The notes beneath the pieces were generated by a model. It made no database searches. It worked only from the letters and a program-made list of their open reading frames with translations, and was not told the origin of the DNA. Positions 32,527 to 40,225 of a stretch of 40,225 bases of DNA are shown piece after piece (positions within the stretch are counted from its first letter, which is position 1; the number at the start of each line of letters is the position of its first letter). The translations under genes were made by a program, and so were the position numbers. Source of the DNA: JAADHG01 sp964418645 (GTDB lineage Bacteria > Bacteroidota > Bacteroidia > Flavobacteriales > Flavobacteriaceae); NCBI GenBank assembly GCA_964418645.1, contig CAYQME010000018.1:1-40225 (forward strand), read 5' to 3'.

Positions 32527-34572
32527 TTAGTTTTCTTCAGGTAAAAATCCAAAGGTATTTGAATAATACAACATTTGTTTATCAAAATGAGTAGGTTGCA
32601 TTACTTTAATTGCTGTTATCTCTCCTGCTTGGTTAGTTTCAGGTACTAACACTGGATTTACAAAACCACTATATGGCGGTGAAGGAAATTGCTTGTTACG
32701 CTCTAAAACCTCAGCATGCAAAGCTTGATCCACTTTTACGCCATAACCTTCTACTAAAGCCTGAACAGCTTTATAATCCCCTTCCGATTTAATACGTTGA
32801 GTTTCACGTAACAACTCACCAAAAATATCATGTAATTTTGCATAATCGTTAATGTTAAAATAGGTTTTTCCGTCACGAGTTATTTTTTCAATCACATTCT
32901 CAGAAGCTCCTCTTTCAAAAGCCCAAGCACTTACCCATTGTCTGTTTCTCATATGGGCTTCTTCAACATCGTCACCTAAATTTAAACGTATTAATTGTGT
33001 CATTAATCCGTTACGTATATAACCATCATAAGCTGCCATTCCGACTTTTTTCCAATCTTTTACTAAACCTAACTCTTGTAGTTTAGGAGAGTATAAATAG
33101 TATAACCCGACTAAATCAGCTCGCCCTTCTTCCAGTGTAGAAGCATAATTTTTAAGTGTTTCTTTAGTCTCTCCAACACCTGGATTTAATTGCCCGGAAG
33201 CATGACCAATGACTTCATGTAATGCGGTATGTAGTTTATCTGCTAATTGACCATACTTTTCTTCTAACTCAAATTCTTGATCGTCGTTAACAAACTCTTT
33301 TAAGCGACCACTACCTTTAGCTTTATTATAAGCTTCAATAATATTTCCCAACGACACTGATTTGCTTCCCACAGCAGCCCTAATCCAATTGGCATTTGGC
33401 AAATTTACACCTATTGGTGTACTAGGAGATGAATCGCCCGCTTCTCCAGCAACATTTACAACCTTATATGTTACACCAACTACATTTTTCTTTTTATGTG
33501 CATCCATTAAGGGCGAATTATCTTCAAACCATTGTGCATTATTTGACACTACAGACATTTTTTGGGACATATCAAAATCTTTTATCTGCACAATAGTTTC
33601 ATAAGATCCTCTATATCCTAAAGGGTCATTATAGACTTCTATGAAACTGTTAATATAATCTATATTTCCATCGGTTGCAGCAGTCCACGCAACATTATAA
33701 TCATCCCAAGTTTGTAAATCTCCTGTTTTGTAATATTGAATTAATAAAACAAGTGCATCACTTTGTGCTTTATTTTCAGCAACACCTTGTGCTAATTCTA
33801 GCCATTTTATAATCGCATCAATAGCAGCACCATAAAGTCCGCCAGATTTATAAGTCCGTTCTTTTAAAACTCCATTTTCTTTAACCAACTTCGAATTCAA
33901 TCCATAAGATAATGGTTTTTTGGAGTCTGGGGATTTCATTTTACCATAAAATGATGTTACGTCTGCATTTGTAACCTCAGGTCCATAAAGATTAACTGCG
34001 CTTTCTAAAACATTATCAACTCCTTTTGCTTGGTTTACTTTTTTAGAATCTTTATCATTAAAAATAACATCAAATGCTTCGCCTTCAAGTGTTGTATTCG
34101 TTTCGATAAGTAATGTTTTTAAATAATCTGAAGAAAACCCAGCTGGAATTTTGGCATTACTGTAATGGTGATGAATACCATTACTAAACCAAACGCGTTT
34201 TAAATACACTTCAAAAGCATTCCAATCTTCAGTAGTTTTATCGCCTTTATAATCTGTATATATTTGTTCTAATCCCTTCCTAATCTTAAGATTGTATCTG
34301 TAATTTTGGTCCCAAATAATATCTCGCCCCGATAATCCGGCTTGCGATAGGTAATACACTAATTTTTGTTCTTTCAAGGTTAAGTTTTCCCAACCAGGAA
34401 TTTGGTATCTCAGTATTTTTATATCGGCAAATTGTTCAACTTTATATTCAAATTTATCGCCAGACATTGCAACCAATTCTTCATTGGATAGTTTCGCTTT
34501 ATTTGAATCATTATTACATGACCATATTACGCCTGCAGTTATTAACATTCCCAAAGCTGTTTTAAGTTTCAT
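32527..34572 (-). CDS. Dipeptidyl-peptidase III-like (M49) lipoprotein
   Basis: A 681-residue zinc peptidase of family M49. The signal ends at a lipobox (LITAGVIWSC, Cys near residue 19), so it is a lipoprotein. The HExxGH motif is HEVIGH (H452, E453, H457), and EEGRAD (E481-D486) supplies the third zinc ligand, probably E482, as in EECRAE of human DPP III. The distance between the motifs is shorter than in the human enzyme. It cuts dipeptides from the N-termini of short peptides. A 19-pair hairpin lies after its stop. The M28 peptidase at 19304 may act on the same peptides. Confidence 0.9.
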   Translation of the reverse strand: MKLKTALGMLITAGVIWSCNNDSNKAKLSNEELVAMSGDKFEYKVEQFADIKILRYQIPGWENLTLKEQKLVYYLSQAGLSGRDIIWDQNYRYNLKIRKGLEQIYTDYKGDKTTEDWNAFEVYLKRVWFSNGIHHHYSNAKIPAGFSSDYLKTLLIETNTTLEGEAFDVIFNDKDSKKVNQAKGVDNVLESAVNLYGPEVTNADVTSFYGKMKSPDSKKPLSYGLNSKLVKENGVLKERTYKSGGLYGAAIDAIIKWLELAQGVAENKAQSDALVLLIQYYKTGDLQTWDDYNVAWTAATDGNIDYINSFIEVYNDPLGYRGSYETIVQIKDFDMSQKMSVVSNNAQWFEDNSPLMDAHKKKNVVGVTYKVVNVAGEAGDSSPSTPIGVNLPNANWIRAAVGSKSVSLGNIIEAYNKAKGSGRLKEFVNDDQEFELEEKYGQLADKLHTALHEVIGHASGQLNPGVGETKETLKNYASTLEEGRADLVGLYYLYSPKLQELGLVKDWKKVGMAAYDGYIRNGLMTQLIRLNLGDDVEEAHMRNRQWVSAWAFERGASENVIEKITRDGKTYFNINDYAKLHDIFGELLRETQRIKSEGDYKAVQALVEGYGVKVDQALHAEVLERNKQFPSPPYSGFVNPVLVPETNQAGEITAIKVMQPTHFDKQMLYYSNTFGFLPEEN

Positions 34573-34689
34573 ATGTTACTATTTAAAAAATTAAGCAAAC
34601 GAAAATAAAACTATTTAAGCAAACTTTAAATGATTTTGGTCATAAATTTCTAAACCCAATTCAGTTAATAACAAAACACATAAATTGTT

Positions 34690-34697
34690 TATCTTTG
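34690..34697 (+). promoter_or_regulatory. -7 element of the SRPBCC-crcB promoter (TATCTTTG)
   Basis: TATCTTTG fits TAnnTTTG and stands 23 bases before the ATG at 34721. This argues for that ATG and against the in-frame TTG at 34685, which would lie before the transcript start. Confidence 0.58.
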
Positions 34698-34720
34698 GTT
34701 ACACACTAAAATCAATACCT

Positions 34721-35743
34721 ATGAAAGCTTTAAAATATATTGTAATTGTCTTAGTCATTCTGTTAATTACTTCGTTTACTTATGTTGCTGTGCAGCCAAA
34801 TAAATATGATGTACAAAGAACGAGAACTATCAATGCTCCAGCAATGGTACTTTTTAATACTGTTAACGATTTTAAAAACTGGGAAACATGGTCGCCTTGG
34901 GTTGAAAAAGAGCCTGATTTACAAATTACATATCCTGAAAATACCAGTGGTGTTGGCGGTTCTTATTCATGGATTGGAGAAGATGGTAAAGGTAATATGA
35001 AAACACTTGCAGTAAGTCCTTACGATTCTATATCTCAAGACATGCAGTTTGAAGATTTTCCGCCTTCAAACATTTATTGGAAATTTGATAAAACCGAAAA
35101 TGGCACAAGTGTCACTTGGGGAATGAAAAGCAACAAAATGCCATTCATGCTAAAATTTTATGCCGCTATTAGTGGTGGGATGGATAAAATGGTGGGTTCA
35201 GATTTTGAACGTGGTTTAGAACGATTAGATAGTGTTGTTGTTAATAGCATGAAAGCTTATACAGTAACTATTAATGGTATTACTGAATATGGAGGTGGTT
35301 TTTATTTATACAAAACCACCAATGCAACTACTAGTAATATTAGTCAAATTATGGGGCAACAATATGGTAGTATTGGCATGTTTATGGGACAGCATAATAT
35401 AGCTATGAACGGAATGCCATTTACCATTTACCACGATATGAATTATGAAAACGGTAGTGTTATTATGAGTAATGGTATGCCTGTAAAAGAAAAAGTTGTG
35501 ATTACTGGAGATACTGATATTTTATCTGGTTACATGCCTAAACAAAAAGTTTTAAAAGCAACTCTTAAAGGCAATTATAATAATTTACCTATAGCATGGG
35601 AAACAACAATGACCTATATTGCAGACAATAATTTAGAACAATCAACAAAAAATAAACCTTTTGAAATATATACCACTGACCCAGGAAATTATCCAAATCC
35701 AGCAGATTGGGTTACAGAAATTTATATTCCCTTAAAAGAATAA
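34721..35743 (+). CDS. SRPBCC-family protein with GyrI-like C-terminal domain
   Basis: A 340-residue protein. An N-terminal membrane helix (ALKYIVIVLVILLITSFTYVAVQP) is followed by an SRPBCC/polyketide-cyclase fold (YDVQRTRTINAPAMVLFNTVNDFKNWETWSPWVEKEPD, FEDFPPSNIYWKFDKTENGTSVTWGMKSNK, about 35-160) and a GyrI-like effector-binding half (about 180-340). The first helix makes it a membrane-tethered protein. It probably binds a small hydrophobic ligand. It precedes crcB by 10 bases and shares its promoter. ATG 34721 is chosen because the -7 element covers the upstream codons. Confidence 0.85.
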   Translation: MKALKYIVIVLVILLITSFTYVAVQPNKYDVQRTRTINAPAMVLFNTVNDFKNWETWSPWVEKEPDLQITYPENTSGVGGSYSWIGEDGKGNMKTLAVSPYDSISQDMQFEDFPPSNIYWKFDKTENGTSVTWGMKSNKMPFMLKFYAAISGGMDKMVGSDFERGLERLDSVVVNSMKAYTVTINGITEYGGGFYLYKTTNATTSNISQIMGQQYGSIGMFMGQHNIAMNGMPFTIYHDMNYENGSVIMSNGMPVKEKVVITGDTDILSGYMPKQKVLKATLKGNYNNLPIAWETTMTYIADNNLEQSTKNKPFEIYTTDPGNYPNPADWVTEIYIPLKE

Positions 35744-35753
35744 AAGTAAATAC

Positions 35754-36125
35754 ATGAAACAACTTTTACTAGTCTTTGTTGGCGGAGGCATTGGTAGTAC
35801 GCTACGTTACATTATTGGAAAATATTTAAATAATGCTGAAACTGGAATCCCCTATGGTACATTTGCAGCAAACATAATTGGAAGTTTTATAATAGGATTA
35901 GTACTTGGATTAGCTCTAAAATACAATTCCATTTCTAGCAATACTATATTATTTGTCGCAGTAGGATTTTGTGGTGGTTTTACAACATTTTCAACCTTTG
36001 CTTATGAAATACATTTATTTCTAAAAGCTGGAGATTTTATGAATTTTGCGCTTTACACTATAGCTAGTTTTATAATAGGTTTTCTTGCTGTCTTTTTTGG
36101 GATTTTCTTAGTGAAAAATATATAG
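35754..36125 (+). CDS. crcB: Fluoride exporter CrcB/FEX (Fluc)
   Basis: A 123-residue four-helix Fluc channel. GGGIGSTLRYIIG (10-22), GTFAANIIGSFIIG with N40, and GFCGGFTTFSTFAYE (71-85) with the TTFST sodium-site segment are the family marks. Two antiparallel chains form the fluoride-selective pore in the inner membrane. Only one crcB is seen; the dual-topology homodimer is therefore expected. It is translated with the SRPBCC gene upstream. No fluoride riboswitch is recognised in the short leader. Confidence 0.95.
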   Translation: MKQLLLVFVGGGIGSTLRYIIGKYLNNAETGIPYGTFAANIIGSFIIGLVLGLALKYNSISSNTILFVAVGFCGGFTTFSTFAYEIHLFLKAGDFMNFALYTIASFIIGFLAVFFGIFLVKNI

Positions 36126-36750
36126 TTTATAAATGAGTATAAATGTATTCTTCAAAAAGATTGATAAGAATATTATTGATACTTGGCCTAAAAACACTAA
36201 TTAGTTTAATTTTTTAAGCATTAGCATTAATAAATATTTATCATGATAATGTACTACAACAAGTAACTGCCTCAAAAAATGGGATAAATTTTTTAATTTT
36301 TAACTAAATTATTTAGGTATCAATTGCTAATGGGATTTATCTATTACAAATGCTTATTTTTATAATTCAACACAAAAACATTACACAAACTATAAAGAAT
36401 ATCAAAATAATCTGTCTTTAGTAAACTCGAAAAATAGTTCTCAAAATCTATTCCTATAGCTATCAGCACATAGAGACAATAATATGATTCGTTTATCATT
36501 CATCCTTTGCGGCATCAGGAAAAATTTAAAGTTCCATATTTAAATAAAATCCTTTACAAATGATTTTTTATATTACCTTGTACATTTAATTGTAATTTGT
36601 TGATTAATCGTGCATAGTTGAATATTTTAGATAGCTTATTCAATATGATGAAAGTCAGTAACATATGCATGGTTTTTCTAATTTAATTTTTAAATATCAA
36701 CGGCTAAACGGGATAGTTTAGAACTTTAACCTCCTAAAAAGGAATGAATT
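36126..36750. other. Long non-coding gap with palindromes and repeated boxes
   Basis: A 625-base AT-rich stretch without a supported gene. It contains the palindromes ACTAATTAGT (36196-36205) and TTATCATGATAA (36238-36249), and two related boxes: TATCAATTGCTAATGGGAT (36318-36336) and TATCAACGGCTAAACGGGA (36696-36714), each preceded by TAATTTTTAA. A third GGGAT is at 36281. No clear TAnnTTTG element is found before the PfkB gene. It may hold a regulatory region or small RNA, or be the remains of a lost gene. Confidence 0.5.
36736..36743 (+). promoter_or_regulatory. Purine-rich Shine-Dalgarno before the PfkB kinase
   Basis: AAAAAGGA lies seven bases before the ATG at 36751. Clear Shine-Dalgarno sequences are rare in this window. 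The preceding TCCT (36732-36735) can pair with AGGA (36740-36743) across a four-base loop and might mask it, though four pairs are weak. Confidence 0.45.
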
Positions 36751-37734
36751 ATGGAACACTACAATATTGCAGTATTAGGTCCAATTCCGAGAGATCGTAT
36801 CATAACACCAATTAAAGAAATTATTGAAAAATATGGTTGTGCAACGCATACAACCATAGCATTATCTAACCTTTTAGGCGAAAAAGGCGCTGTATTTCCA
36901 GTAACGCATGTCCAAAAAAAGGATCTACAAATTGTAAAGAATATTTTTAAACCATACAATAATATTATTACAGATTATATTGAATCCTCTGCAGATCAGG
37001 GAGATGTTATTACACTCACTTTTAAAGATCAAAACAAACGAAAAGAAAGGCAGACAGCATTTATGAATCCTATATTACAGCGCGATGTTAAAGGTGTTTT
37101 AGATTGTGATGCATTTGTAATGGTTCCTGTAACCGATTTTGAAGTGCCAATCTCAACCTTAAAATTCATAAAAGCATACAATGGTAATGCTATGATAGTT
37201 TTTGATGCCCACGGGCCAACTAGCTGTTTATCTATTAACGGAAAACGGTACATGAAAGTTTGGGTAAACCGCGATGCTTGGCTGCCCTATATTGACGTTT
37301 TAAAAATGAATTTAGAAGAGGCCCATTGTTGCTGGTTTGAGGATGATTTCCAAAAAAAGAATTTATACGTATATGATGATGAATGCAAAAAGCAATTACC
37401 AAAATTCGCTCAGCATTGCATGAACCTCGGTGTTAAAGCAGTATATATTACATTAGATTCTAGAGGTGTTTTGGTTTTTTATAAGAAAGACGGTAAACTA
37501 CATCAAGAAATTGTACCACAAGTAAAGGTAGTAAATGTAGTAGATACAACAGGCTGTGGTGATTCTTTTGCCGCAGGTTTGGGTTATAGTTTGACCGTAA
37601 ATAAGGAAGATTATATTAAAGCAGCTCAATTTGGTAATGCTATGGGGGCCCAACGTACCCAAGGTAAAACTTTTGATGTATTTAAATCATTACAAGAAAC
37701 AGAAAAAATGATTAATCAAAATTACTATTCATAA
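36751..37734 (+). CDS. PfkB-family (ribokinase-like) sugar kinase
   Basis: A 327-residue ribokinase-fold kinase. The C-terminal signature VVDTTGCGDSFAAGLGYSL (about 263-281) holds the catalytic aspartate D271 and the anion-hole glycines. Before it, VKAVYITLDSRGVLVFYKKDG is the ATP-side strand. The N-terminal substrate region (MEHYNIAVLGPIPRDRIITP) differs from fructokinases, so the sugar is not evident. It is six bases before the GH65 gene. A phosphorylase releasing glucose 1-phosphate and a free sugar or polyol next to a sugar kinase suggests the kinase phosphorylates that second product; this is inference. Confidence 0.9.
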   Translation: MEHYNIAVLGPIPRDRIITPIKEIIEKYGCATHTTIALSNLLGEKGAVFPVTHVQKKDLQIVKNIFKPYNNIITDYIESSADQGDVITLTFKDQNKRKERQTAFMNPILQRDVKGVLDCDAFVMVPVTDFEVPISTLKFIKAYNGNAMIVFDAHGPTSCLSINGKRYMKVWVNRDAWLPYIDVLKMNLEEAHCCWFEDDFQKKNLYVYDDECKKQLPKFAQHCMNLGVKAVYITLDSRGVLVFYKKDGKLHQEIVPQVKVVNVVDTTGCGDSFAAGLGYSLTVNKEDYIKAAQFGNAMGAQRTQGKTFDVFKSLQETEKMINQNYYS

Positions 37735-37740
37735 ATTTTT

Positions 37741-40092
37741 ATGACAAATACATTAAAATCGCTTTTAAGTGACAAACAATGGTTGATAGAAGAAACAAAT
37801 TTTGATAAACACAAACTCAATGCTTTTGAAACTATTTTTACCGTTGGAAATGGTTATTTAGGTACTCGAGGGAGTTTAGAAGAAGGGCATTTAGCAGGCT
37901 TTCCTGGAACATATATAAATGGGGTTTTCGATGCATTTGATTCTTTTATAATCGATTTAGTAAATGCACCAAGTTGGATAGCTTTATCTGTATGGATTGA
38001 AGGTGAAAAATTGAGTCTACATAATTGCAAAGTCTTAAAATATTATCGTGCCTTAGATATGAAACAAGGATTATTGTATAGACTAACCCGTTTTAAAGAT
38101 AGGCATGGGCGTATTACTAACTATGAAAGTATTCGTTATGCTAATTTTAAAAATAGAAATCAATTTGAAACAAAAGTAAACATTACTCCAGAAAATTATT
38201 CAGGAATAATTAAAATAAAAGCACCTATTGATGGCCATGTTTTTAACCTCGATTTAGAACCTTCTTATAAAGAAAAACCAATATTTATTCCTGAATTTCA
38301 ATGGGAAAAATGGACAAAAAGTAAACACTTGGGCTTTGTAGATTCAGGGACTACCAAATCTGGTGTTTTTTTAGAAATGAAAACACTTGAGAGACCTTAC
38401 CATATCATTTATAACAGTAATTTATCTGTAGAAAATACAGATACAGAAATTTCTAATCAATTTGATTACGAAAAAGTTTGTCAGACTGCAAAGTTTCTTG
38501 CTAGTGAAGGCAAAAATTATCATATAGAAAAAGTAATTACTATTTTTACTTCTAGAGAAATAAAACAATCTGAACTTAAATCAGAAAGTGAATGCTTATT
38601 AAAAGAAAGTTTACGTTTAAATTTTGAAGGTCGTTTTAAACTACATCAACAAGTATGGAAAAATAAATGGAATGATTGTAATATTGTAATTAAAGGTGAT
38701 GATAACGCAAATAATGCCTTAAAATTCAATCTCTATCATCTATTAATTTGTGCTAACGAACAAGATTTCAAAGCCAATGTTGGTGCTAAAAGTCTTTCAG
38801 GAGAAGGTTATAAAGGGCATATTTTTTGGGATACTGAAATATTTCTATTGCCTTTTTACATCTTCACACAACCTGAAACTGCCAAAGCACTCATCATGTA
38901 TCGTTATAATACCTTGCAAGACGCAAAACAATATGCAGAAAAAAATGGCTGTGAAGGTGCACGTTTTGCATGGGAAGCAACAGATACAGGTTTTGAAGCA
39001 ACACCTCCTTGGACAGCTGATGGTATGAATAGAATTTGGACCGGAGAACGTGAATTGCATATTACCTCTGCTGTAGTCTTTGGCGTGTTATCCTATTATC
39101 AAATTACAAAAGATGTCGATTTCTTTTTAGATTATGGATTGGAGATATTATTTGAAACCTCTCGTTTTTGGAATAGTAGATTAGAACATAATGAAGCTGA
39201 AGACCGTTACGAGCTCAATAATGTTGAAGGCCCTGATGAGTTTCACGAATTAGTGAACAACAATGTATATACTAATTGGCTGACCAAATGGAGTTTAGAG
39301 CAGTCATTTATGTATTATAAAAAATTTACAGATTCAAATAACAAAAAACTTAAAGTTCTGTTGTCTAAACTAAGACTTTCAGAAAAAGAAATTAGCAAAT
39401 GGAAAGAAAAAGCTTCAAAAATTTATATTCCATTTGATGAAGATAAGAAATTAGTAGAAGAATTTGAAGGATATTTTAAACTTAAAGAAGTACCAATTAC
39501 ATTTTGGGATGAAAATGCAATGCCAATTTATCCAGTTGGGTACGATCATTTTAATTGTCATCAAACTACTTTATTAAAACAACCTGATGTTTTAATGTTG
39601 ATGTATTTATTACCAGATGCTTTTTCAAATGAAATTAAAAAAATAAATTACAATTATTACGAAGAGCGTACTATGCATAAATCGTCATTAAGTCCAAGTA
39701 TTCATACCATCATGGGGATTGAAACTGAAAATTATGAAAGAGCATTTCAATATTTTGAAAGATCTGCTTATGTAGATTTAATAGATAATCAGGGTAATAC
39801 CAATTGGGGAATGCATATTGCTTCTGCTGGCGGAACATGGCAAGCTGTTGTGAATGGTTTTGGAGGAATGCGAGTGAAAAATGGCCTGTTAACTTTTAAG
39901 CCCTGGTTGCCAAAAGCATGGGACAGTATTCAATTTAAAATCAAATGGCAAGGAAATAATATTCATTTAAAAATAGATCAAAAAGAAATACAATTCATTT
40001 TAAATTCATCATTAGAAAATGATCTTGTTATTATTCTAAAAGGAAAAGAAATTCATTTATCTCCTAAGGTAAAAATGATTTTTAAATTATAA
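37741..40092 (+). CDS. Glycoside hydrolase family 65 (disaccharide phosphorylase-type) protein
   Basis: A 783-residue GH65 protein of normal length. The N-terminal beta-sandwich (1-270) begins WLIEETNFDKHKLNAFETIFTVGNGYLGTRG. The (alpha/alpha)6 barrel has GHIFWDTEIFLLPFY, ARFAWEATDTG, and NNVEGPDEFHELVNNNVYTN with the general acid E500 in GPDE. KQPDVLMLMYLLP and ERTMHKSSLSPSIHT are the loops that bind phosphate in phosphorylases. It would split an alpha-glucoside with phosphate to beta-glucose 1-phosphate and an acceptor. The specificity (maltose, trehalose, kojibiose, nigerose or a glucosyl-polyol) is not readable. No beta-phosphoglucomutase gene is in the window. Confidence 0.93.
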   Translation: MTNTLKSLLSDKQWLIEETNFDKHKLNAFETIFTVGNGYLGTRGSLEEGHLAGFPGTYINGVFDAFDSFIIDLVNAPSWIALSVWIEGEKLSLHNCKVLKYYRALDMKQGLLYRLTRFKDRHGRITNYESIRYANFKNRNQFETKVNITPENYSGIIKIKAPIDGHVFNLDLEPSYKEKPIFIPEFQWEKWTKSKHLGFVDSGTTKSGVFLEMKTLERPYHIIYNSNLSVENTDTEISNQFDYEKVCQTAKFLASEGKNYHIEKVITIFTSREIKQSELKSESECLLKESLRLNFEGRFKLHQQVWKNKWNDCNIVIKGDDNANNALKFNLYHLLICANEQDFKANVGAKSLSGEGYKGHIFWDTEIFLLPFYIFTQPETAKALIMYRYNTLQDAKQYAEKNGCEGARFAWEATDTGFEATPPWTADGMNRIWTGERELHITSAVVFGVLSYYQITKDVDFFLDYGLEILFETSRFWNSRLEHNEAEDRYELNNVEGPDEFHELVNNNVYTNWLTKWSLEQSFMYYKKFTDSNNKKLKVLLSKLRLSEKEISKWKEKASKIYIPFDEDKKLVEEFEGYFKLKEVPITFWDENAMPIYPVGYDHFNCHQTTLLKQPDVLMLMYLLPDAFSNEIKKINYNYYEERTMHKSSLSPSIHTIMGIETENYERAFQYFERSAYVDLIDNQGNTNWGMHIASAGGTWQAVVNGFGGMRVKNGLLTFKPWLPKAWDSIQFKIKWQGNNIHLKIDQKEIQFILNSSLENDLVIILKGKEIHLSPKVKMIFKL

Positions 40093-40100
40093 TGCTTTTG

Positions 40101-40225
40101 TTAGTAAGAAACTCTAAATGTCTTTACACCTGCTTTAATTTTAATTGGTAAAGAGTTTACTCTTGGTACTATAGGACACGAATACTTATCATTATAGGCA
40201 CAATACGGGTTATAGGCTTTATTAA
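40101..40225 (-). CDS. DUF1684 domain protein, C-terminal end (partial)
   Basis: The minus-strand frame from the window edge to the TAA at 40101-40103 reads NKAYNPYCAYNDKYSCPIVP and then RVNSLPIKIKAGVKTFRVSY. This is the C-terminal end of the DUF1684 family, with the cysteines and PYCAYN motif. It converges with the GH65 gene at an eight-base gap. The start and the rest of the gene lie beyond the window. Function unknown. Confidence 0.75.
   Translation of the reverse strand, partial: NKAYNPYCAYNDKYSCPIVPRVNSLPIKIKAGVKTFRVSY

Noticed and set aside
34685..34720. Twelve-residue N-terminal extension of the SRPBCC protein from TTG 34685
   Set aside because: The -7 element TATCTTTG (34690-34697) lies within it, so the transcript would begin after this codon; ATG 34721 also begins the membrane helix directly.
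35743..35754. Fluoride riboswitch before crcB
   Set aside because: Only ten bases separate crcB from the gene before it; no room for the aptamer, and none recognised upstream of the SRPBCC gene.
36480..36560. Possible remnant of a coding region in the gap before PfkB (minus frame ending PDAAKDE)
   Set aside because: Only a few residues long, no start and no recognised family; not enough to call a pseudogene.
36727..36745. AACCTCCTAAAAAGGA as a piece of 16S rRNA 3' end (CCTCC)
   Set aside because: Only a few bases agree and no further rRNA sequence surrounds it; it is a chance match next to a Shine-Dalgarno.

Overview
The window looks like the chromosome of a marine-type Flavobacteriaceae (Bacteroidota). 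The DNA is AT-rich, Shine-Dalgarno sequences are mostly absent, and several promoters fit the flavobacterial pattern (TAnnTTTG near -7, sometimes TTG upstream). The gene content also fits: a two-motif DnaJ, MnmD, a family M49 lipoprotein, a membrane-anchored AraC regulator and CrcB. This placement is inferred from gene content and protein style; no rRNA or tRNA gene is present to confirm it.

Left part (1-10.8 kb): after the tail of ftsE comes a surface-glycan locus. It holds a zinc-ribbon methyltransferase, four glycosyltransferases, a PAPS-type sulfotransferase, two Wzx-like flippases that converge tail to tail, and parts of a 3-amino-3,6-dideoxyhexose pathway: a FdtA-like 3,4-ketoisomerase, a FdtB-like PLP aminotransferase and a GNAT/FemAB-like acyltransferase. 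The genes lie in four transcription groups of alternating direction. Two groups diverge from a 37-bp gap in which two -7 elements face each other. No rmlA/rmlB-type genes or polymerase are seen, so the locus must extend elsewhere or rely on distant genes. The aminotransferase group follows typA and a small YgjV-like gene on the same strand.

Middle part (10.8-22.7 kb): typA, a small membrane protein plus metal-type kdsA, an outer-membrane-like protein, DUF1801, a clearly broken amidohydrolase lipoprotein gene (two frameshifts and a TGA), an exported DinB-like protein, a membrane AraC regulator, an exported M28 peptidase, PPK2 and a coiled-coil exported protein. A REP-like palindrome sits inside a terminator-like inverted repeat at 22.65-22.77 kb.

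Right part (22.7-40.2 kb): an operon of ABC exporter, MscS channel and a sigma-54 activator without a C-terminal HTH; grpE-dnaJ with two tandem terminators; YceI; mnmD; ilvE; a MazG-like pyrophosphohydrolase; a 62-residue membrane protein; an M49 lipoprotein; an SRPBCC protein plus crcB; a 625-bp non-coding gap with repeated boxes; and a PfkB kinase-GH65 phosphorylase pair. The window ends in the C-terminus of a DUF1684 protein. I saw no CRISPR array, insertion sequence, prophage or RNA gene. The most notable items are the sulfated amino-sugar glycan locus with its opposed promoters, the acyltransferase lacking a standard start codon, the decayed amidohydrolase, and the kinase-phosphorylase pair behind a repeat-bearing gap.
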